From Thermoflexales bacterium (GTDB lineage Bacteria; Chloroflexota; Anaerolineae; B4-G1; SLSP01), in the NCBI GenBank assembly GCA_007130345.1, contig SLSP01000246.1, positions 1 through 12,354 on the forward strand: a DNA stretch of 12,354 nt, written 5' to 3'. Positions 6,479 to 12,354 of the stretch are shown here, in pieces. The first letter of the stretch is position 1. Each line of letters starts with the position of its first letter. The notes under the pieces were generated by a model. The model searched no databases. It was not told the origin of the DNA and saw only the letters and a list, made by a program, of their open reading frames with translations. The translations under genes were made by a program, and so were the position numbers.

Positions 6479-7116
6479 TGAACGGCGAAACGCACCTGAT
6501 CGGAGGGTGGGCGGCGGCGATGCTGGTGGATCGCTGGTTGACCAGCGTGGCCGCGCGGGGCGAGGTGGTCTACGTGTTCGGCGTGCCCGTCTCGCAAGGG
6601 TTGATCGCGGCGGCGGTGGTGGGCCTGGGCGCGTTGCTGCCCGATATCGACGAGCCGAACTCCACCATCTCGAATCTGCCTAACCGCTCGAAGCGCTATG
6701 TGCCCTTCCGCTCGCGGGACGCGGTGTCTTCTGCATTGCGGGCGGTGGTGCAATCCGTCGCAGATTTCTTCAACTTGCTGATCCAGTTCCTCTCGACGGT
6801 GATCCGCGTGATGGCCGGCGGGCATCGCGCGGCCACGCACTGGCTGATTACCGGGGGCGTGCTGACTCTGCTGGCCTGGCTCCTGGGCGAATCCATCCGG
6901 CAACCCCGGCTCTGGCTGTGGTTCGGCATCGGCTACGCCAGCCACCTGGTGCTGGATATGATGACGGTGCGCGGGTTGAAGGTGTTGCGTCCCCTGACCA
7001 AGCGCACGTTTTATCTCTTGCCCAAGCCGCTGCGCGTCAAAACTGGCAGCTTTATCGAACACGGCCTGCGCGCCTGGCTGATCGTGCTCATTGTGTGGTT
7101 TCTATTCGCGTTGTAA
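6478..7116 (+). CDS. YdjM/DUF457-type membrane-bound metal-dependent hydrolase
   Basis: The 212-residue inner-membrane protein has the motif set of the YdjM/DUF457 family: His6, LPDIDEPNS (54-62, Asp56 and Asp58), GHRAATH (115-121), SHLVLD (155-160) followed by TVRGLKVLRP, and TGSFIE (189-194). The scattered His and Asp residues probably form a metal site facing the membrane; the reaction is not known to me. Hydrophobic stretches lie near 36-55, 123-139, 145-160 and 197-212. E. coli YdjM is induced through LexA, which makes the position after a mutS tail suggestive, but I see no LexA box here. The ATG at 6478 overlaps the stop of the mutS remnant. The gene looks intact. Confidence 0.85.
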   Translation: MNGETHLIGGWAAAMLVDRWLTSVAARGEVVYVFGVPVSQGLIAAAVVGLGALLPDIDEPNSTISNLPNRSKRYVPFRSRDAVSSALRAVVQSVADFFNLLIQFLSTVIRVMAGGHRAATHWLITGGVLTLLAWLLGESIRQPRLWLWFGIGYASHLVLDMMTVRGLKVLRPLTKRTFYLLPKPLRVKTGSFIEHGLRAWLIVLIVWFLFAL

Positions 7117-7145
7117 TCCCTATCAACTTCAGGAGGTCTTAAACT

Positions 7146-7763
7146 ATGGCTCGACGCACTCCCAAAAACACCGGCATTTTGATTGCCACCGGCGTTGTCT
7201 CGCTGATTCTGGTCATCGGCATCGTCGCGCTGACCAGCAGCGACTCCCCGCTCAACAACGTGATTCGCGTCACGGCGTTGTTCGGCTACCTGGGCGTCTA
7301 TCTGACGTGCATCTCGTCCAACTACATCGCCGAGTTGACCCGCGCCTTCGGGCGCTCGTTTATGAAGTTGCATCACCTCGTCGCGGCGATCTCGCTGGTC
7401 GCGCTGACGATTCACGCCATCGGTGTGGCGTGGAACTTGCAGTCCCTCGGCGCGTTCTTGCCGGACTTCAGCTCGGTGGAGAGGTTTCTGCTACTTGGCG
7501 GACGCCCGTCGTTCTGGCTGCTGGCCGTCGCGTCGCTTACGGCAGTGCTTCGCGCCAGCGTGGGCCAGCACTGGCGCACCCTCCACTGGCTCAACTACGT
7601 CGCCTTCTGGCTGGGGACGGCGCACGCGCTGATGATCGGATCGAGTTTTCACCTGGTCGGCTTGCGCGTCATCGCCATCTTGATGTCCGTCGCGCTCGTC
7701 TTCCTCTTCGTCTGGAAGCGCACCATGAAATGGCGCCGGCGGCGCAAAAGGGCCAAGAAGTAA
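7146..7763 (+). CDS. Ferric-reductase-like transmembrane domain protein (two-haem membrane cytochrome b)
   Basis: This 205-residue polytopic membrane protein matches the ferric-reductase-like transmembrane domain also found in NADPH oxidases and in MsrQ/YedZ. Hydrophobic helices lie near 9-28, 38-60, 75-96, 118-135, 143-165 and 170-192, and the C-terminus is very basic (RRRRKRAKK). The haem ligands are clear: His76 and His90 in one helix with 13 residues between, and His147 and His160 in another with 12 between, the same spacing as the two haem ligand pairs of human gp91phox. It lacks the FAD and NAD(P)H domains, so electrons must come from a separate partner, possibly as in MsrPQ, although no MsrP gene is in this window. 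The ATG at 7146 has AGGAGG at 7131-7136. Its TAA overlaps the ATG of the following methyltransferase gene. Confidence 0.85.
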   Translation: MARRTPKNTGILIATGVVSLILVIGIVALTSSDSPLNNVIRVTALFGYLGVYLTCISSNYIAELTRAFGRSFMKLHHLVAAISLVALTIHAIGVAWNLQSLGAFLPDFSSVERFLLLGGRPSFWLLAVASLTAVLRASVGQHWRTLHWLNYVAFWLGTAHALMIGSSFHLVGLRVIAILMSVALVFLFVWKRTMKWRRRRKRAKK

Positions 7764-8545
7764 TGCTCGATTGGCTCGACGTGACCGACCTCTCGTTCAA
7801 CGCGCTGCTGCTGCTGGAGCACATCCAGTTGAGTTGGCTGCCCGGTTGGGTGGCGGAAGCGGAGTTCGGCATCGCGCTGCGGGCTAATCCCGCCGTGGCG
7901 TGGTACGCGCGCCACAAGTGCCCGCAAATCGCCGAATGGGTCGATGGCGTGCTGGCACAAGCCCCCGCATCCGCCACGCCAGAGGCCATCCGCGCCGCCG
8001 AGGTCTACATCCTGCGCCAGCTTAACGACATCATCCTCTACGTGGTGGAACCCGCGCGTTACGATGAACAGCCCTTCCTGGGATGGGATGACGCCGAGTT
8101 GACCGCGCTGGTGGATTTCGCGGGCCAGACCGTCATCGACGTGGGCGCGGGGGCGGGGCGGCTGGCCTTTGTCGCGGCGGCGCGCGGGGCGGAAGCCGTC
8201 GTCGCTGTGGAGCCGGTGGCGCGGCTGCGGCGCTACATCCTGGAGAAGGCGCGGGCGCGCGGACTGGACAACGTCTTCGCGGTGGATGGGCTGCTCGAAG
8301 CGATCCAGCTTCCCAACGCCCTGGCCGACGTGACGCTGGGCGGGCACGTCTTCGGCGAGTATCTGGAGGACGAGTACGCCGAGTTGATGCGCGTGACCCG
8401 GCCCGGCGGCATGATCATCCTCTGCCCCGGTAATAACGACGTCGATAACGCCATCCACGAGTTCCTGGTGGCGCGCGGTTTCCAATGGGCGCGCTTCGAG
8501 GAGCCGGTGGATGGGATGAAGCGCAAGTATTGGAAGACGCGCTGA
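7763..8545 (+). CDS. Class I SAM-dependent methyltransferase with an extra N-terminal helical region
   Basis: The 260-residue protein has a Rossmann-type methyltransferase domain in its second half. Motif I is VIDVGAGAGRLAF with Asp126 and the Gly128-x-Gly130-x-Gly132 loop, Glu150 in VAVEPVARL binds the ribose of SAM, and the post-motif RVTRPGGMIILCPG is the usual strand-4/5 region. The first 115 residues are helical and may bind the substrate, which I cannot name. The ATG at 7763 shares bases with the stop of the haem-protein gene (TAATG), so the two are probably translationally coupled. An upstream extension of the frame to 7091 overlaps the haem gene entirely and is not real. The stop TGA at 8543-8545 runs into the repeat at 8545-8586. 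Confidence 0.85.
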   Translation: MLDWLDVTDLSFNALLLLEHIQLSWLPGWVAEAEFGIALRANPAVAWYARHKCPQIAEWVDGVLAQAPASATPEAIRAAEVYILRQLNDIILYVVEPARYDEQPFLGWDDAELTALVDFAGQTVIDVGAGAGRLAFVAAARGAEAVVAVEPVARLRRYILEKARARGLDNVFAVDGLLEAIQLPNALADVTLGGHVFGEYLEDEYAELMRVTRPGGMIILCPGNNDVDNAIHEFLVARGFQWARFEEPVDGMKRKYWKTR

Positions 8546-8586
8546 CGTGTGGGCGTGCGCACGTGTGAACGTGTGAACGTGCTCAC
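8545..8586 (+). repeat. GTGTGAAC tandem and hairpin in the gap after the first methyltransferase
   Basis: ACGTG (8545-8549) pairs with CACGT (8560-8564), and GTGTGAAC is then repeated twice in tandem (8563-8570 and 8571-8578), followed by GTGA-TCAC pairing (8575-8578 with 8583-8586). The 13-mer ACGTGTGAACGTG at 8561-8573 occurs again at 9698-9710. It looks like a small intergenic repeat; there is no T tract, so terminator function is doubtful. Confidence 0.6.
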
Positions 8587-8607
8587 GATGTGATAGGAGG
8601 CATTGCT

Positions 8608-8940
8608 ATGGAAGTCCTATTTTCCTCTCTGGGCAGTTTGCTCACACAATTACCCGTCATCTTGGTATGGCTGGCGGGATTTATCCTGGCGGTGACACGC
8701 TGGCAGCGCCATCCTAAATCCTCGCTCTTCCTCACCCTCGCGCTGATCATCTTCGCCGGGCAGACGCTGTTCAAAAGTATCATCGATTTCGCCTTACCTG
8801 TATACATGATACAACAGGGAGGCAGCGGTTCGCAGATGGGCATCGTTTTTGTGGGGCTAGGCGTACTCCGGGCGATAGTTGCCGCCATCGCGTGGATTTT
8901 GGTGCTGCTGGCCGTCTTCTCCGAGCGGGAAGAGGCTTGA
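8608..8940 (+). CDS. Small three-helix membrane protein, unknown function
   Basis: I do not recognise this 110-residue protein. Three hydrophobic segments fit membrane helices: about 15-31 (LPVILVWLAGFILAVT), 40-66 (a Leu/Ile/Phe-rich stretch ending in FALPVYMI) and 77-103 (IVFVGLGVLRAIVAAIAWIL...). The only notable soluble parts are a basic RWQRHPKS loop near 32-39 and a QQGGSGSQ loop near 68-75. The ATG at 8608 has an excellent ribosome binding site, TAGGAGG at 8594-8600. Its TGA overlaps the ATG of the next methyltransferase (TGATG at 8938-8942). It sits between two methyltransferases and follows a haem membrane protein, so these four may form one transcript, but a joint role is not evident. 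Confidence 0.78.
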   Translation: MEVLFSSLGSLLTQLPVILVWLAGFILAVTRWQRHPKSSLFLTLALIIFAGQTLFKSIIDFALPVYMIQQGGSGSQMGIVFVGLGVLRAIVAAIAWILVLLAVFSEREEA

Positions 8941-9698
8941 TGCAGATTTACGATCCCGCGTTTGCGCGGGTCTACAACGCCCGGTGGGCGGGATTCGCGC
9001 ACCGGGTCGCGCCGCTGATTTTCGATTTTTACGAGCAGACGCCAACAGGCCACGAGCACAAATCCCTGCTCGACCTCTGCTGCGGCACAGGGCAGCTCGC
9101 GGGTTACTTCCTGGCGCGCGACTACCGCGTCACCGGCCTGGATAGCTCGCCGGGGATGCTGGCGCACGCCCGCGAGAACGCTCGCGCCCACATCGAGGCG
9201 GGGCAGGCGCGCTTTATCGAAGGCGACGCCGCCGACTACGCCCTCGACGCGCCGGTGGGCCTCGTGGTCGCCACCTACGACGCGCTCAATCATCTGCCGG
9301 ATAGGGCCGCGCTGCGGGGCGCGTTTCGCTCGACGCACGCCGCGCTGGTCGATGGCGGCTGGTTCATCTTCGACCTGAACACGCGCGCGGGGCTGCTGCG
9401 ATGGAGCGGCGTCAACGTCCAGAACGACGAGGACGCGCTGCTCATCACGCGCGGCGTGGTGGTGGCCGAGCAAGACCGCGCCTACACGCAGATTACGGGC
9501 TTCACGCGCCAGGAGAGCGGCCTCTACGAGCGCTTCGAGCAGGTGGCCTACAACACGATGTTCGACCTGGCGGAGGTTGAGGCCGCGTTGCGCGAGGCAG
9601 GCTTCCACCGGGCGTATTGCGCCCGCGTCGATGCGTTAGACACGCCCCTGGAGCACCCCGAATCCGAGAGCCGCGTTTTTATCGTCGCGCAGAAATGA
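8940..9698 (+). CDS. Class I SAM-dependent methyltransferase
   Basis: The 252-residue product is a typical small-molecule-type SAM methyltransferase. Motif I is LLDLCCGTGQLAGYF with Asp45 and the GTG loop (Gly49-Thr50-Gly51); Asp68 in VTGLDSSPGML is the ribose-binding acidic residue; then DAADYAL and the ATYDALNHLPD segment, the usual strand-4 active-site region; and GGWFIFDLNTR. The C-terminal part (about 155-252) is a beta-rich insert with YERFEQVAYN, resembling the methyltransferases whose lid contains a C-terminal beta sheet. Its substrate is unknown. The ATG at 8940 overlaps the stop of the small membrane protein, with GAAGAGG at 8929-8935 as ribosome binding site. It is not closely related to the other methyltransferase in this window, whose N-terminal domain differs. 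The stop is at 9696-9698. Confidence 0.87.
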   Translation: MQIYDPAFARVYNARWAGFAHRVAPLIFDFYEQTPTGHEHKSLLDLCCGTGQLAGYFLARDYRVTGLDSSPGMLAHARENARAHIEAGQARFIEGDAADYALDAPVGLVVATYDALNHLPDRAALRGAFRSTHAALVDGGWFIFDLNTRAGLLRWSGVNVQNDEDALLITRGVVVAEQDRAYTQITGFTRQESGLYERFEQVAYNTMFDLAEVEAALREAGFHRAYCARVDALDTPLEHPESESRVFIVAQK

Positions 9699-9725
9699 CG
9701 TGTGAACGTGCGTGCGTTCACACGT
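9698..9725 (+). terminator. Hairpin at the end of the second methyltransferase gene
   Basis: ACGTGTGAACG (9698-9708) pairs perfectly with CGTTCACACGT (9715-9725) over 11 bp with a six-base loop; the stem begins at the last base of the stop codon. Only a weak TTTT (9735-9738) lies ten bases on, so it is either an inefficient terminator or a mobile-like repeat. Its left arm is the same 13-mer found after the other methyltransferase (8561-8573). Confidence 0.5.
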
Positions 9726-9747
9726 AGAACAGAGTTTTAAACCGGGG

Positions 9748-9811
9748 AGACTTCCGAAGTCTTACAGAAAGCGTGCTGAATTTTGGGGCATCTCAAAGAC
9801 TTCGGAAGTCT
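9748..9811. repeat. Short element with 15-bp inverted palindromic ends (copy 2)
   Basis: AGACTTCCGAAGTCT (9748-9762) is the exact reverse complement of AGACTTCGGAAGTCT (9797-9811), with 34 bases between. Each end is a palindrome around one central base (C and G). The architecture equals that of 2079-2159, with a different central pair. The flanks can extend the pairing imperfectly (GGGG at 9744-9747, GCCCC at 9814-9818). It ends 33 bases before the cyclase-UvrB start. Confidence 0.75.
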
Positions 9812-9844
9812 GTGCCCCCAGGATACGTTTTGCAGGAGAACACT

Positions 9845-12354
9845 ATGCCCAACCCCACCGGAACCGTGACGTTTCTCTTTACCGACATCGAGCAGAGCAC
9901 GCAGCTTTGGGAGCACTATCCCGATGCGATGCGCAAGGCGCTGGTGCGCCACAACCAGATTTTGCGCGAGGCCATCGAAGCGCGGGACGGCTACGTCTTC
10001 AAGACGGTGGGCGACGCCTTCTGCGCCGCCTTCGCCGACCCGGCCGCCGCTGTGGAGGCCGCGCTGGATGCGCAGCGCCAACTGCACGGCGAACCCTGGG
10101 GCGAGGCTGCCATCAAGGTGCGGATGGGCCTGCACACCGGCCCGGCAGAGGAGCGCGCCGGCGACTACCTCGGCCCGACGCTCAACCGCGTGGCCCGGCT
10201 GATGTCTGCGGGGCACGGCGGGCAAATCCTGCTCTCTGGGATGACGCAAGACCTGGTCTACGACCAACTCCCGCCCCAGGTCGCGCTGCACGATTTGGGC
10301 GAGCGTATCCTCAAAGACCTGGTTCACCCGGAGCACATCTACCAAATCGTCGCGCCGGGGCTGCCCACGGGCTTCCTGCCCATCAAGGCGGCGGAGTACC
10401 ATCCACCGGCGCGGCCCGCCCTCACGCCCACCTCGTTTGACGAGCACCCCTTCGCGGTCCATTCGGGTTTCCGGCCCACCGGCGACCAGCCCCAGGCCAT
10501 CGCGGAGTTGGTGGAGGGGCTGAATCAGGGCTTCCGCCACCAGGTGCTCAAGGGCGCGACGGGCACGGGCAAGACCTTCACGATGGCGCACGTCATCGCC
10601 CAGGTGCAGAAGCCGACGCTGGTGCTGACCCACAACAAGACGCTGGCTGCGCAACTTTATTCCGAGTTCCGCGAGCTGTTCCCCGACAACGCCGTGGAGT
10701 ACTTCGTCTCGTACTACGATTACTACCAGCCAGAGAGCTACCTTCCGCAGCACGACCTCTACATCGAGAAGGATGCCGACATCAATGAGGAGATCGAGCG
10801 GCTGCGGCTGGCGACGACGGCTTCGGTGATGACCCGGCGCGACGTGATCGTCGTGGCGTCGGTTTCGGCCATCTACTCCTTGGGCGATCCCACCCAGTGG
10901 GGCAAGATGTTGCTGCCGCTAGGCGTGGGCCAGGTCATCCGCCGCGAGAAGGTGATGCGCCACCTGGTCGCCATCTACTACACGCGCAACGACATGGATT
11001 TCCGCCGGGGCACGTTCCGCGCGCGGGGCGACGTGCTGGAAATCCGCCCGGCTTACACCGAGACCGCCTACCGCCTCTCCTTCTGGGGCAACGAAATCGA
11101 AAGCATCACCGAGGTCAACCCCCTCACCGGCGAGGTGCTGGCGAATCCGAAGGAAATCCGCATCTTCCCCGCCAAGCACTACGTCACGCCCGAAGAGAAA
11201 TTGCAGCAAGCCCTGACCGACATCGAGGCGGAGTTGGATGGGCGGCTGGAGGAGTTGCACCGCGAGGGCAAGCTGCTGGAAGCCCAACGCCTGGAGCAAC
11301 GCGCGCGCTACGACCTGGAGATGATCCGCGAGATCGGCTACTGCTCCGGCGTGGAGAACTACTCGCGCCACCTGGATCAGCGCGAGCCGGGCGAGCCGCC
11401 CTGGACGCTCATCGACTACTTCCCCGACGACTACCTGATGATTGTGGACGAGTCGCACATGGCGCTGCCCCAGGTGCGGGGGATGTATAACGGCGACCGC
11501 AGCCGCAAGCAGGTGCTCGTCGATTATGGCTTCCGCCTGCCCTCCGCGCTGGATAACCGCCCGCTCACCTTCGGCGAGTTCGAAGCGCGGCAGAACCAGG
11601 TCGTCTACACCACCGCCACGCCGAGTGAGTACGAGATGACGAAGGCGCAGCAGATTGTGGAGCAGGTGATCCGGCCCACGGGCATCGTCGATCCCGACAT
11701 CATCGTGCGCCCCACCGAGGGCCAGGTGGATGACCTCGTCGGGCGCATCCAGGAGCGCGTAGATAACAAGCAGCGCGTGCTGGTCACGACCCTTACCAAG
11801 AAGATGTCCGAAAACCTGACCGACTACCTGCGCGAACTGAACATCCGCGTTACCTACCTGCACAGCGACGTGCATACCATTGAGCGCGTCGAAATCCTGC
11901 GCGACCTGCGGATGGGCCAGTACGACGTGCTGGTGGGCATCAACCTGCTGCGCGAGGGCCTCGACCTGCCAGAAGTGAGCCTCGTCGCCATCCTCGACGC
12001 CGACAAGCAGGGCTTCCTGCGCAGCGCGACCGCCCTCATCCAGACGATGGGCCGCGCCGCCCGCCACATCGAAGGCACGGTGGTGATGTACGCCGACCAG
12101 GTCACGCCCGCGATGGAAGCGGCCATCGCCGAGACCACCGCGCGCCGCGAGAAGCAGCGGGCCTACAACGAGGAACACGGCATCGAACCGCAGGCCATCG
12201 TCAAAGAGATCCGCGACATCACCGACCGGGTGCGCGCCCAGGCGCAAGAAGAGAGCGCGATGGACGTGACACCGCAGGAGATGGAGCCGGTGATGCTGGA
12301 CAAGCTCATCCGCGAGTTGGAGAAGGAGATGAAGCAGGCCGCCGAGAACTGGGA
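9845..12354 (+). CDS. uvrB: Adenylyl cyclase domain fused to UvrB (excinuclease ABC subunit B), 3' end outside window
   Basis: One open frame of 836 visible residues joins two domains. Residues 5 to about 170 are a class III nucleotide cyclase: FTDIE (Asp14), FKTVGD (Lys53, Asp57), GDY (Asp107) and NRVAR (Asn114, Arg118) supply both metal Asp, the Lys/Asp adenine pair and the transition-state residues, so ATP-to-cAMP activity is predicted. From about 199 on it is UvrB, the damage-verifying helicase of nucleotide excision repair: GDQPQAI, Walker A GATGTGKT (237-244), beta-hairpin YYDYYQPE (290-297), DESH (535-538), QTMGRAAR, and the start of the C-terminal UVR helix (LIRELEKEM). Numbering runs 197-198 ahead of Bacillus UvrB. 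The linker (171-198) contains no plausible start; the nearest, a TTG at 10295, has no ribosome binding site. The ATG at 9845 has AGGAG at 9834-9838. Most UvrB proteins are about 660-700 residues and lack the cyclase. About 20 or more residues are missing at the window edge. Confidence 0.92.
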   Translation, partial: MPNPTGTVTFLFTDIEQSTQLWEHYPDAMRKALVRHNQILREAIEARDGYVFKTVGDAFCAAFADPAAAVEAALDAQRQLHGEPWGEAAIKVRMGLHTGPAEERAGDYLGPTLNRVARLMSAGHGGQILLSGMTQDLVYDQLPPQVALHDLGERILKDLVHPEHIYQIVAPGLPTGFLPIKAAEYHPPARPALTPTSFDEHPFAVHSGFRPTGDQPQAIAELVEGLNQGFRHQVLKGATGTGKTFTMAHVIAQVQKPTLVLTHNKTLAAQLYSEFRELFPDNAVEYFVSYYDYYQPESYLPQHDLYIEKDADINEEIERLRLATTASVMTRRDVIVVASVSAIYSLGDPTQWGKMLLPLGVGQVIRREKVMRHLVAIYYTRNDMDFRRGTFRARGDVLEIRPAYTETAYRLSFWGNEIESITEVNPLTGEVLANPKEIRIFPAKHYVTPEEKLQQALTDIEAELDGRLEELHREGKLLEAQRLEQRARYDLEMIREIGYCSGVENYSRHLDQREPGEPPWTLIDYFPDDYLMIVDESHMALPQVRGMYNGDRSRKQVLVDYGFRLPSALDNRPLTFGEFEARQNQVVYTTATPSEYEMTKAQQIVEQVIRPTGIVDPDIIVRPTEGQVDDLVGRIQERVDNKQRVLVTTLTKKMSENLTDYLRELNIRVTYLHSDVHTIERVEILRDLRMGQYDVLVGINLLREGLDLPEVSLVAILDADKQGFLRSATALIQTMGRAARHIEGTVVMYADQVTPAMEAAIAETTARREKQRAYNEEHGIEPQAIVKEIRDITDRVRAQAQEESAMDVTPQEMEPVMLDKLIRELEKEMKQAAENW

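Noticed and set aside
7091..7762. Upstream extension of the first methyltransferase frame
   Set aside because: It overlaps the haem-protein gene in another frame, is low-complexity in sequence, and the ATG at 7763 coupled to the upstream stop explains translation.
8561..8580. GTGTGAAC tandem as a CRISPR array
   Set aside because: The units are eight bases without spacers, and no cas gene is nearby.
9727..9738. GAACAGAGTTTT as a LexA (SOS) box before the cyclase-UvrB gene
   Set aside because: It only half matches the Gram-positive GAAC-N4-GTTC pattern and the LexA site of this lineage is not known to me.
9712..10440. Open frame overlapping the cyclase domain in another frame
   Set aside because: Its Arg/Pro/Gly-rich translation has no motif, while the frame from 9845 contains all cyclase residues.

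Overview
The window (12,354 bases) looks like a chromosomal accessory region of a GC-rich bacterium, most likely a member of the Chloroflexota (Anaerolineae or a relative). That assignment is an inference from the stand-alone methylmalonyl-CoA mutase catalytic subunit, the many class III cyclase and NACHT-type domains, and the high GC of the housekeeping genes; no rRNA or other marker is present. Every gene I can support reads on the + strand.

Layout. Positions 1-295 are non-coding and contain GC-rich hairpins. Next comes an M3-family oligoendopeptidase (296-2062). A short element with inverted palindromic ends (2079-2159) precedes a two-gene, lower-GC operon: a PD-(D/E)XK (Mrr-like) nuclease (2179-2751) overlapping a TOPRIM-like protein (2748-3350). 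The methylmalonyl-CoA mutase large subunit (3405-5081) follows and ends at a hairpin with a T tract. An 86-residue orphan protein (5160-5420) lies between that hairpin and a strong intrinsic terminator (5429-5465). A Phd/YefM-type antitoxin-like gene (5483-5665) then overlaps a NACHT NTPase gene (from 5665). The NACHT gene is cut off just after its Walker A motif and joined, out of frame, to the last part of a mutS gene (about 6143-6478). The mutS tail overlaps the start of a YdjM/DUF457-type membrane protein (6478-7116).

A run of closely spaced genes follows: a ferric-reductase-like two-haem membrane domain (7146-7763), a class I SAM methyltransferase (7763-8545), a small three-helix membrane protein (8608-8940) and a second SAM methyltransferase (8940-9698). 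After an intergenic hairpin and a second copy of the palindrome-ended element (9748-9811) the window ends inside a large open frame (9845 to the edge). It encodes a class III adenylyl cyclase domain joined in frame to an essentially complete UvrB excision-repair helicase.

The most notable items are the cyclase-UvrB fusion, which keeps the full set of catalytic residues in both halves; the compact nuclease plus TOPRIM operon, which resembles a defence module; and the junction of a truncated NACHT gene with a decayed mutS tail. The mutS tail, YdjM (LexA-regulated in E. coli) and UvrB give the right half a DNA-repair flavour, but no shared regulation can be demonstrated from the sequence alone.
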